This document shows positions 40,252 to 46,460 of a DNA stretch of 46,460 nt, piece after piece. The notes below the pieces were generated by a model. The model saw only the letters and a program-made list of their open reading frames with translations. It was not told the DNA's origin and did not search any database. The translations under genes and the position numbers were made by a program. Position 1 is the stretch's first letter, and each line of letters begins with the position of its first letter. Source of the DNA: a virus; the IMG/VR virus record IMGVR_UViG_3300046684_000128, positions 1 to 46,460 of that record. One strand, 5' to 3'.

Positions 40252-40839
40252 ATGAGCATGGAAAACGCAATTGAACAACACGCATCGGCACTGAATAACT
40301 TGGCCGAAGCTATCCGCACGGCATTCGGCGGCCTGGCGGCGCTGGCCAACATCGGCCAGCAATTCCAGTCGGTCAGCGCGGGCGGTGCCCAGGTGAAAGA
40401 TGTCGAAACGAAAGATATCATCAATACCAAAGCCGCGGAACTGGCCGCCGCCACCGCAGAGCGCGCCAAGCTGGCCCAAACCAAGCAAGTTGAAGACGCC
40501 GAGCTGGAGCAGGCGGTGAAGAAAGTTGAGGCCGATGCGACGGCCACCCGTGCGCTGACCAAGGAAGAAAAGGCGGCTGCGGCCAAGGCAAAAAAGGACG
40601 CCGAAGCGGCAGCGTCCGCCGCCAGCTCGGAAACCGATGGGGCCGATTCGTCGGATGACGACGGCGCGGTGCTCGATTACGTGAAGGACGTCCGCCCGGT
40701 CTTGCTGGCCGCGATCAAGAAATCCGGCAAAGAAACCGTGGCCGAGATGGTGAAAACGTTCGGCGTCGACAAGGCCGACAAGATCGATCCGGCCAAATAC
40801 GGCGAGCTGCTGGCCAAGGCCGAGAAGCTGGCGGCGTAA
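40252..40839 (+). CDS. Early protein with coiled coil (195 aa), unknown
   Basis: First gene of the rightward operon (GAGGTAGATCAA precedes ATG). The N terminus (MSMENAIEQHASALNNLAEA) is helical and amphipathic, a Lys/Ala/Glu-rich coiled coil covers about residues 60-125, an acidic linker (SSETDGADSSDDDG) follows, and the last 55 residues form a compact helical unit (YVKDVRPVLLAAIKKSGKET). The position before the DUF2800 and DUF2815 genes suggests a partner in recombination or replication, but no family is recognised. Confidence 0.7.
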   Translation: MSMENAIEQHASALNNLAEAIRTAFGGLAALANIGQQFQSVSAGGAQVKDVETKDIINTKAAELAAATAERAKLAQTKQVEDAELEQAVKKVEADATATRALTKEEKAAAAKAKKDAEAAASAASSETDGADSSDDDGAVLDYVKDVRPVLLAAIKKSGKETVAEMVKTFGVDKADKIDPAKYGELLAKAEKLAA

Positions 40840-40841
40840 TC

Positions 40842-41027
40842 ATGGCCCGCGCCCCTAAATATCAGGCCACGGTCAAAGTGTACAACGACCGCGGCACCCG
40901 GATGGAAGCGCAAGGAACACGGGTGTTCGGCGCGCGAACCATTTACCTGATGATGTCCGCGGACGAGCGCAAAGAGCACCGCGATCAAATGGACGCACTC
41001 GACGCGGAGGAAAAAGGCAATGGCTGA
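40842..41027 (+). CDS. Small basic protein (61 aa)
   Basis: [20 protein letters not shown] opens a beta-rich first half, followed by a helix rich in E, R and D ([20 protein letters not shown]). It overlaps the DUF2800 gene by 8 nt. Function unknown. Confidence 0.65.
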   Translation: MARAPKYQATVKVYNDRGTRMEAQGTRVFGARTIYLMMSADERKEHRDQMDALDAEEKGNG

Positions 41028-42489
41028 CCATGCCAAACTCTCACCCTCCAGCGCGCATCGCTGGATCCGGTGCGCCGGCTCGCTGTTCATGGAGTCGACG
41101 TACCCGGACAAGGGCAGCGAATTCGCCAGCGAGGGCACGCTGGCCCACGATCTGGCCGCCACTTGCCTGGACAACGAACGGGACGCCGCTTTCTGGGTCG
41201 GCACGCTGTACCACTACAAAGACGGCGGTGTCGAGAAGTCCGAAACCATCACGGCCGACATGGCCCGCGAAGTGCAAAAGTATCTCGACCAGGTGCGCGC
41301 GGCCGTCGACGGTGGCGAACTCATGGTGGAACAGCGGTTGCCCGTCTTCGGCGGCGCGATCCCCGACCAGTTCGGCACCTCGGACGTGGTCGTGCGCCAG
41401 CCAGAACAGCGCCGCATCCAGGTGCGCGACCTGAAATACGGTCGCGGCGTCCAGGTCTACGCCGAGGAAAACGAACAGCTCATGCTGTACGGGCTGGGCG
41501 CGCTGGACGAGTTCGACCCGCTCGGCGACCTGTTCGACGAGGTGGTGCTGGCCATCCACCAGCCGCGACTCGACCACGTGGACGAATGGGTTTGCACGGT
41601 CGAGCGGCTGCGCGAGTTCGAACAGCAAGCCATTGCCGCCGGCAAGCGCGCGCTGTCCATCGTCAGCCTGCACGGCGGCACCGTGTTTCTGGAACCCGGC
41701 GACAAGCAATGCATGTTCTGCAAAGCAAAGGGCGATTGCCCGGCGCTGCGTGACAAGGTGCTGGCCACCGTGGCCGGAGACTTCGAAGACTTGTCCGCGC
41801 AGAGCATGGCCAGAATTGAGGGCGACATTGCGGCGATGCCTTACGCGGACATCCTCAAAAAAGGCGAAATCGCGGTGTCCATCGGTGAAGCCGAGCGCGT
41901 GCTGGCCGCTGCATACGGCGTCGCGCCGGGTGCGGTGGACTACGCGGAGCCTGAGCCGGGCCACTTGGGGGTTGGCCACTTCGTGGTTAAAAAGCCCACC
42001 CTGCGGCCGTCGCTGGAGAACCTGGAGCAGCGCATTGCGGCGCTCGACGTCGAGCACCTGGCCCTCTGTATGGACTCGGTGGACCTTATCGAAGGCTGGT
42101 GCAAGGCGACGCGCGCCGAGACGGAGCGCCGTTTGCTGGCCGCCGGCCAGGTGCCGGGCTGGAAACTCGTGACTGGCAAGCAAGGCAATCGCGCTTGGAC
42201 GGATCCGACCGAGGTTGAAAAGACCCTCAAAAAGATGCGGCTCAAGAACGATGAAATGTACGACTGGACGCTGATTTCTCCAACGTCCGCCGAGAAGCTG
42301 GCCGCCGCCGGCACGCTGGGCGCAAAACAGTGGGCCAAGTTGCAGGACAGTATTTGCCGCGCAAACGGCAAACCGTCTGTAGCCCCCGTAACCGACCCGC
42401 GCCCCGCGCTGGCCATCACCAAAGCGGAAGACGATTTCGACGATCTGGACACCTCGTCCGAGCCGATGGAATTTGACGACCTCATTTAA
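41020..42489 (+). CDS. DUF2800 Cas4/RecB-like nuclease
   Basis: A 489-residue protein of the DUF2800 family, PD-(D/E)XK nucleases akin to Cas4. [20 protein letters not shown] near the N terminus has the lone cysteine (C18), [13 protein letters not shown] follows, then the catalytic [20 protein letters not shown] stretch. Three cysteines near residue 230-240 ([13 protein letters not shown]) complete a likely Fe-S or zinc site. The C-terminal ~150 residues are specific to phage forms. Together with the DUF2815 protein it likely forms a recombination pair. Confidence 0.9.
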   Translation: MADHAKLSPSSAHRWIRCAGSLFMESTYPDKGSEFASEGTLAHDLAATCLDNERDAAFWVGTLYHYKDGGVEKSETITADMAREVQKYLDQVRAAVDGGELMVEQRLPVFGGAIPDQFGTSDVVVRQPEQRRIQVRDLKYGRGVQVYAEENEQLMLYGLGALDEFDPLGDLFDEVVLAIHQPRLDHVDEWVCTVERLREFEQQAIAAGKRALSIVSLHGGTVFLEPGDKQCMFCKAKGDCPALRDKVLATVAGDFEDLSAQSMARIEGDIAAMPYADILKKGEIAVSIGEAERVLAAAYGVAPGAVDYAEPEPGHLGVGHFVVKKPTLRPSLENLEQRIAALDVEHLALCMDSVDLIEGWCKATRAETERRLLAAGQVPGWKLVTGKQGNRAWTDPTEVEKTLKKMRLKNDEMYDWTLISPTSAEKLAAAGTLGAKQWAKLQDSICRANGKPSVAPVTDPRPALAITKAEDDFDDLDTSSEPMEFDDLI

Positions 42490-42504
42490 CTACGAAAGCA
42501 AATC

Positions 42505-43050
42505 ATGAAAATCAAACTGAAAAACGTTCGCCTGTCGTTCCCGCACCTGTTCACCGCCCAGCAAAGCGACGAGGGCGAACCAAAGTTCAACGCCGCTTTC
42601 CTGCTGGAGCCAACGCACCCGCAAGTGAAGGAAGTCGAGGCGGCTATGCTCCAGGTGGCAAAAGACAAATGGGGCGCGAAGTGGGAGTCCGTTTATAAGT
42701 CCATGACGGCGTCCGACAAGCTTGCGCTGCACGATGGCGACACCAAGGCGCAGTACGCCGGCTACGAAGGCAACCTGTTTATCAACGCGAACAACCCGAG
42801 CCGCCCGCTGGTGCTGGACCGCGACAAGACGCCGCTGACCGCTGAAGATGGCAAGCCGTACGGCGGCTGCTATGTGAATGTCACGGTGGAATTTTGGGCG
42901 CAAGACAACAAGTTCGGCAAGCGCATCAATGCCGGCCTCGGTGGCGTCCAGTTCGTGAAAGACGGCGACCGCTTCGGCGGCGGCACCGTGGGCGATGAGT
43001 CGGACTTCGACGAGCTGGAAGAAGGCGCGGACGCCGACGACCTCGTTTAA
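42505..43050 (+). CDS. DUF2815 ssDNA-binding-like protein
   Basis: A 181-residue DUF2815 protein. MKIKLKNVRLSFPHLFTAQQ, KFNAAFLLEPTHPQVKEVEA, YEGNLFINANNPSRPLVLDR and GGCYVNVTVEFWAQDNKFGK are its signature; the fold is thought to be an OB-type related to T7 gp2.5. The C-terminal tail is strongly acidic (DESDFDELEEGADADD), as in SSB proteins that recruit partners. It probably coats single strands for the DUF2800 nuclease and the polymerase. Confidence 0.9.
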   Translation: MKIKLKNVRLSFPHLFTAQQSDEGEPKFNAAFLLEPTHPQVKEVEAAMLQVAKDKWGAKWESVYKSMTASDKLALHDGDTKAQYAGYEGNLFINANNPSRPLVLDRDKTPLTAEDGKPYGGCYVNVTVEFWAQDNKFGKRINAGLGGVQFVKDGDRFGGGTVGDESDFDELEEGADADDLV

Positions 43051-43057
43051 CCGTACC

Positions 43058-43075
43058 GCCCGGCGCAAGCCGGGC
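43058..43075 (+). terminator. GCAA-tetraloop hairpin between DUF2815 and ParB-like genes
   Basis: GCCCGGC and GCCGGGC form a perfect 7-bp stem with a GCAA loop (GNRA type). No T run follows. It may reduce transcription into the ParB-like gene or stabilise the upstream message. Confidence 0.5.
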
Positions 43076-43100
43076 AATCCTTCCTCCCATAGGACAAATC

Positions 43101-43901
43101 ATGACCAATACCAGTTACGTTTCTCTCAAACAGATGGCCGAAGACAAGACGCTGGAAAGCGTCGGCAAAGTAACATCGTTCGCGGTGGACCCGCGCATTA
43201 TTCAGCGGCCCGCACCCGGCACCAACCGCCCCATCGACCCCGACCACGTGCGCCGCCTGGCCGACGCGTACCACAAGGGCGCGCTGTTCCCGCCGCTGGA
43301 CGTGTCCGTGGACCGGGGCGCTATTACCCCGGTGGACGGCCAGCACCGGCTCGACGCTGCATTGCTCGCCATCTCCGAGGGTGCCAAGATTCGCGCGCTG
43401 GAGTGCCGCCAGTTCCGGGGCAACGCCGCCGACGCCGTGCTGCACCAGGTGCGCAGCCAAGACGGTTTGAAAATGACGCCGTTGGTGCTGGCCGACCGCT
43501 ACCGCAAGTTGCTGGGTTGGGGCTGGACCGCGCAACAGGTGGCCGAGCAAGCCGGCAAGTCCGCCCAGCACGTCCGCGATACGCTGGCGCTGCTGGACGC
43601 CACCCCGGAAGTGCAAAGCATGCTCGCCAAGGGCCAGGTGTCCGCCGACGTGGTGCGCAAGGCTGTACGCCAACACGGCGCGGACGCTGGCGAGGTGCTG
43701 GCCGGCGACCTGGAGAAGGCGCAGGCCGCCGGCAAAACCAAGGTGACGCCGAAAACGGCCAGCACCAAGAAGCCTAGCAAGCTGGAGACCGCGCTGGAGC
43801 TGCTGGAAGGTATGCGTTCGCTTATGGACAAGGCCGCCGCGTACGAACGGTTCCCCGAAGAATTCGTACTCAAGTACCGCGCGTTCATGGGAGACAGCTA
43901 A
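43101..43901 (+). CDS. ParB/Srx-fold DNA-binding protein
   Basis: A 266-residue protein. The ParB N-terminal fold is recognised by FAVDPRIIQRP, HVRRLADAYHKGALFPPLDV and the box PVDGQHRLDAAL around residues 77-88. A KorB-like HTH follows at about 141-165 (GWTAQQVAEQAGKSAQHVRD). The C terminus is a basic linker and coiled coil (KLETALELLEGMRSL). No ParA is encoded, so true partition is doubtful; a transcription or replication role is more likely. CCTCCCATAGGA precedes the start. Confidence 0.88.
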   Translation: MTNTSYVSLKQMAEDKTLESVGKVTSFAVDPRIIQRPAPGTNRPIDPDHVRRLADAYHKGALFPPLDVSVDRGAITPVDGQHRLDAALLAISEGAKIRALECRQFRGNAADAVLHQVRSQDGLKMTPLVLADRYRKLLGWGWTAQQVAEQAGKSAQHVRDTLALLDATPEVQSMLAKGQVSADVVRKAVRQHGADAGEVLAGDLEKAQAAGKTKVTPKTASTKKPSKLETALELLEGMRSLMDKAAAYERFPEEFVLKYRAFMGDS

Positions 43902-44078
43902 ATGAAAACCGCGTACCCCGGCCGCAAGACGGAAGATGCCCGCCGCCCCTACGGCAACACGTCGAGCTACACCCCGGCATCGGACGCCAACCCGCGCCCG
44001 TTCGTGCCGCCACGCGACTGCTACAGCCCGCCGGCCACCTCGGCGGATCCTAAACCCGAACCGGAGGACGCGCCTTGA
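43902..44078 (+). CDS. Small proline-rich protein (58 aa)
   Basis: MKTAYPGRKTEDARRPYGNT, then SSYTPASDANPRPFVPPRDC and a proline-acidic tail. It looks disordered. It begins right after the ParB-like stop and overlaps the next gene. Function unknown. Confidence 0.5.
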   Translation: MKTAYPGRKTEDARRPYGNTSSYTPASDANPRPFVPPRDCYSPPATSADPKPEPEDAP

Positions 44079-44251
44079 GCAAACCGAAACCTTGCACCCT
44101 CGGCAAAACGCATTCCTGGCAGTGGATGCGCGATACCACGGTGATATCCCGACCGGAGAAGGGTGCAATCCGTATGCAGGCGCGGGGCATTTACCGTTGC
44201 CCTTGTGGCGCGGAGAAGCGCGGCGCTCCCCAAGTTGCACTTTTCATGTAG
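44075..44251 (+). CDS. Small zinc-binding-like protein (58 aa), TTG start
   Basis: TTG 44075 is 7 nt after GGAGG and overlaps the preceding stop (TTGA). The product has C-TLGKTHSWQWMRD and YRCPCGAEKRG; CxxxxxH and CPC could bind one zinc ion. Not recognised further. Confidence 0.5.
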   Translation: MSKPKPCTLGKTHSWQWMRDTTVISRPEKGAIRMQARGIYRCPCGAEKRGAPQVALFM

Positions 44252-44260
44252 GAAACGACG

Positions 44261-44413
44261 ATGCAAAAACCTCATGCCCGATTTCTTTATGGCTGCTGGT
44301 GGGTATTCAACAGTCGCAAGGACGCTTACGCAATAAACGGACGGGGTTGGCACGGTCGCACCGTGGAAGAAGCCTACGTAAGCTGGCGCAACTTCAACCG
44401 CATGAAGCCGTGA
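44261..44413 (+). CDS. Small aromatic protein (50 aa)
   Basis: MQKPHARFLYGCWWVFNSRK, then GRGWHGRTVEEAYVSWRNFN; rich in W, Y and R. The short pattern Y-x-AxxAYxxW resembles small phage proteins next to zinc-ribbon genes. ATG follows GGAAACGACG. GTGA overlap with the next gene. Function unknown. Confidence 0.55.
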   Translation: MQKPHARFLYGCWWVFNSRKDAYAINGRGWHGRTVEEAYVSWRNFNRMKP

Positions 44414-44757
44414 CAACGTACTCTGTTCGCTGCCGCCGCGATGCGTGCCGCCACCGCCGCGTTACCCGCACCCACCCGGACGACTATAAGGTGGTGCCGC
44501 GTTGCCCGGTTTGCGGTTCGACAAACGGGTGGCGGATAGAGAACCGCGACTACAACAAGCGCGGGCTGTGCGACTGCAGCGGGCCGGAAGCGAGCCAGGA
44601 ACACGGCAAGCGATACCCGCACCGCACGACGCACCCGCTTTGCGACAAGAACCCGGCCGGCGAACGCAACCAGGCATTGGCGCGCGGCGTCAAGCCCGAC
44701 GAGCTGCCGCTGGAATTGATGGGCGAACCCTGTACGGCGGACGAGCCGCCATTTTAA
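44410..44757 (+). CDS. Zinc-ribbon protein (115 aa), GTG start
   Basis: GTG 44410 overlaps the preceding stop; a long frame continues upstream but overlaps three genes. The chain has RCRRDACRHRR, then VPRCPVCGSTNGWRIENRDY and GLCDCSG, giving a CPVC + CDC zinc ribbon, followed by a conserved-looking HRTTHPLCDKNPAGERNQAL stretch. It resembles phage zinc-finger proteins of unknown function. Confidence 0.7.
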   Translation: MTTYSVRCRRDACRHRRVTRTHPDDYKVVPRCPVCGSTNGWRIENRDYNKRGLCDCSGPEASQEHGKRYPHRTTHPLCDKNPAGERNQALARGVKPDELPLELMGEPCTADEPPF

Positions 44758-44769
44758 AAGGAAAAGAAT

Positions 44770-45249
44770 ATGTGGAACCTGATTGCAAAGCTCTTGGCGC
44801 GGCCTGCCGTTACGGACTGGCTGATTGAGCGCGCAAAGCGCACGCCGTACAGCCATATCGAAAAGGACGGCGACGTGTACATGGAGCGTTACTGGTTGTT
44901 CAACCCGTACCCCGCCGACTCGTCGGGCAAGGGGAAATTGATGCCGTCGATCCGGCTGCACAAGATCATGCGCCCGGATCAAGACCGTCATTTGCACGAC
45001 CACCCATGGAACGCTCGCACGTTCATTTTGCGCGGTTGGTATTGGGAGGAACGCGCGGGCGAGTTTTGGGACATAGAACGCAATGCCGGCGACACCGCCG
45101 CGCTTCGGTTCGGGGAATTCCACGCCATTACCAGGGTGCCGGAAGACGGCGTATGGACCCTGTTTATCACCTGGCGCTATCGCGGGACGTGGGGGTTTCT
45201 CGTCAACGGCCGCAAGGTGCCGTGGCGCGAGTACCTGGGAATTAAGTAA
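44770..45249 (+). CDS. Cupin-like phage protein
   Basis: A 159-residue protein. The core DRHLHDHPWNARTFILRGWY, then WEERAGEFWDIERNAGD, FGEFHAITRVPEDGVWTLFI and WGFLVNGRKVPWREYL, has the H-x-H-x(n)-E and later H pattern of a cupin barrel with a metal site. Related proteins are common in phages of proteobacteria, with no proven activity. The N-terminal ~30 residues are a helical extension. Confidence 0.75.
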   Translation: MWNLIAKLLARPAVTDWLIERAKRTPYSHIEKDGDVYMERYWLFNPYPADSSGKGKLMPSIRLHKIMRPDQDRHLHDHPWNARTFILRGWYWEERAGEFWDIERNAGDTAALRFGEFHAITRVPEDGVWTLFITWRYRGTWGFLVNGRKVPWREYLGIK

Positions 45250-45250
45250 A

Positions 45251-45637
45251 ATGCCCGGTGGCAAAGTAAAAGGCACATTCGGCGCGCGGCCCTGTTGGTC
45301 GATGCGGCGCAGGCTCATGGAAGGCGGGAAAGCGGCCTTGCCGCCGTCGTTCGCCGCGTCCGGGTGGATCGTCGCCCGAATCCGCGCGACCGTGCCATGG
45401 GCCGATTTCGTGGCGATACGGGCCATCTACGCGGAAGCGGATCGGCTCACCGAGGCGACCGGCGTAAAGCACCAGGTGGACCACGAAATACCGCTGAACC
45501 ACCCGCGCGTCTGCGGCCTGCACGTCCATTTCAACCTGCGCGCAATCCCGGCCGGGCCGAACATGGCCAAATCGAATTACTGGTGCCCTGAGCAGATGGG
45601 GCTGTTTGAAGAACCCGAACAATTGAGGCTTATATGA
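45251..45637 (+). CDS. HNH-type (His-Me finger) nuclease-like protein
   Basis: A 128-residue protein from ATG 45251, immediately after the cupin-like gene. KHQVDHEIPLNHPRVCGLHV and HFNLRAIPAGPNMAKSNYWC form the HNH-like core (VDHxIPL, N, and N-K). The N-terminal half is basic. Homing or DNA-processing nucleases of this type are frequent in phages; no intron or intein is visible. Confidence 0.8.
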   Translation: MPGGKVKGTFGARPCWSMRRRLMEGGKAALPPSFAASGWIVARIRATVPWADFVAIRAIYAEADRLTEATGVKHQVDHEIPLNHPRVCGLHVHFNLRAIPAGPNMAKSNYWCPEQMGLFEEPEQLRLI

Positions 45638-45885
45638 AAACCCGAACCGATGAAGAATTGCAGCAACTTTTTGTGGACGCGATGAAAAAACAAAAAAGCT
45701 CGTTGCGCGGAGCTTTCGCGTGCGTATTAAAACAAGACCCCGAGCTGACGCCCGACCAGTGGCCGGCGATGGTCGCGGCCGCACAGCTCATTATTGAGGC
45801 CATGGAGCAGTACGGGGCGCAAGGGGAATTGGCGTGCAGCCGGCTGGCCAGTTTGATCCACGCCCGCAAGCTGCTGGGGAAATAA
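45634..45885 (+). CDS. Small helical protein (83 aa)
   Basis: MKTRTDEELQQLFVDAMKKQ opens, followed by RGAFACVLKQDPELTPDQWP and helices to LIHARKLLGK. It overlaps the stop of the HNH gene (ATGA) and the start of the PAPS-reductase-like gene (TAATG). Function unknown. Confidence 0.65.
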   Translation: MKTRTDEELQQLFVDAMKKQKSSLRGAFACVLKQDPELTPDQWPAMVAAAQLIIEAMEQYGAQGELACSRLASLIHARKLLGK

Positions 45886-46367
45886 TGAATAAGCCTATTT
45901 TCCCTTTGGCTCGCCAGCCAATCGACTACGCGTCGGATAACTGGCCGTACCCGCCGGGCTTTCACGCCATCAACGGCTTGCGGGTATTAGCATATGGCGC
46001 GGGCGTTGACGGAACCGGGATTGTCGCCCATCGGTACGAAAGCGGGCGGCAACTGGTAGACCCCATCCACATCATCGTCACTGCGGACACCGGGGGCGAG
46101 CGCACCAGGTGGTACAAGTTCATTGTTGAAATGAACGAATGGCTTATCACCCATGGATTTCCGTCGATTCAGATCGTGAAGAAAGGCGGCCGCGTTGAAA
46201 CTCTTGAGGAAAATTGTTTGCGCATGAGCATGCTGCCGTCGTTGGCCTACGGATTCAAGGGGTGCAGCCACAAATTCAAAATCGAACCTCAAGATAAGTT
46301 CTACAACAACCATCCCGCTGCGCGCGAAGTGTGGGGGGGGGGGCTGGCCAGCTTGTTACCAAAATGA
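45885..46367 (+). CDS. PAPS-reductase-like PP-loop protein, N-terminal part
   Basis: N-terminal 160 residues of the gene completed by 142-744 across the contig ends. The PP-loop region is RVLAYGAGVDGTGIVAHRYE, followed by IHIIVTADTGGERTRWYKFI and WLITHGFPSIQIVKKGGRVE, the usual layout of PAPS-reductase-like phage enzymes. In this copy eleven G (46333-46343) shift the frame, which ends early at 46367 after LASLLPK. A -1 slip on the G run would give the full ~360 residues here. ATG 45885 overlaps the preceding stop. Confidence 0.8.
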   Translation: MNKPIFPLARQPIDYASDNWPYPPGFHAINGLRVLAYGAGVDGTGIVAHRYESGRQLVDPIHIIVTADTGGERTRWYKFIVEMNEWLITHGFPSIQIVKKGGRVETLEENCLRMSMLPSLAYGFKGCSHKFKIEPQDKFYNNHPAAREVWGGGLASLLPK

Positions 46368-46460
46368 TCGGCTACGAAGCCCGCGAAGAGAAACGGTGGA
46401 AGCGCGCAAAGAAATTTGACGATAAATACGAGTACGAGTTTCCACTTGTCGAGCTGGGGT
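46222..46460. repeat. Terminal overlap, copy 2 (matches 1-238)
   Basis: Right-hand copy of the terminal overlap, one base longer because its poly-G tract has eleven G (46333-46343) where the left copy has ten. The contig is thus circularly closed. Confidence 0.9.

Noticed and set aside
41041-43077. Minus-strand ORFs of 380 and 195 residues
   Set aside because: They lie opposite the DUF2800 and DUF2815 genes, which have clear family signatures and tight operon spacing.
1-46460. Integrase, tRNA, CRISPR array, insertion sequence
   Set aside because: I looked for recombinase motifs, cloverleaf-like segments, regularly spaced repeats and transposase motifs in both directions and saw none; by-eye reading cannot exclude a divergent tRNA.

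Overview
The window is essentially one complete genome of a tailed double-stranded DNA phage. Bases 1-238 reappear at 46222-46460, differing by one base in a poly-G run, so the ends are an overlap and the unique genome is about 46.22 kb, circular or circularly permuted as assembled. An HK97-type head (large terminase, portal, prohead protease, major capsid protein), a tail tube, a frameshifted tail chaperone pair and a 1458-residue tape measure protein indicate a long-tailed, siphovirus-like phage. The Rz/Rz1 spanin pair and two lipobox lipoproteins point to a Gram-negative host. High GC and the connector and primase families suggest a proteobacterium, possibly a betaproteobacterium; that is inference. 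I see no integrase, tRNA, CRISPR array or insertion sequence.

Layout. Two opposed transcription units start at a control region at about 40.10-40.25 kb. The rightward unit runs from 40.25 kb, across the contig ends, to about 7.99 kb. It holds replication and recombination genes: Cas4-like DUF2800 nuclease, DUF2815 single-strand-binding-like protein, ParB-like protein, small zinc proteins, cupin-like and HNH proteins, a PAPS-reductase-like protein spanning the contig ends, family A DNA polymerase, VRR-NUC nuclease, SNF2-type helicase, and many small overlapping ORFs. The leftward unit runs from 40.10 kb down to 7.95 kb: tandem-HTH regulator, Ea22-like protein, primase-helicase, possible iteron origin, HNH nucleases, terminase and head genes, two very large virion proteins, connectors, tail genes, tail spike and fibre, a lipoprotein, and a lysis cassette (LydA-like holin, lysozyme-like protein, Rz/Rz1). 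The two units converge at about 7.95-7.99 kb.

Regulation. Three promoters at 3352, 7156 and 32830 share a nearly identical 17-bp spacer with a CAAC-N6-GTTG inverted repeat followed by TCC; each drives a 44-57-residue protein. Both divergent promoters at 40.13-40.20 kb carry a partial version of the element. The regulator encoded beside them has two YdaS-like HTH units in one chain, so it is the natural candidate for controlling this dispersed set. One of the promoters drives a two-gene cassette inserted antisense between terS and terL.

Other points of note: a textbook -1 frameshift signal (GGGAAAC plus a 7-bp hairpin with the stop codon in its loop) between the tail chaperone ORFs; a 10/11-G tract that breaks the PAPS-reductase-like gene in both copies; and three very large surface-type proteins (948, 885 and 910 residues), two of which look like beta-helix domains fused to virion anchor domains. 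No gap between genes exceeds 300 bases.
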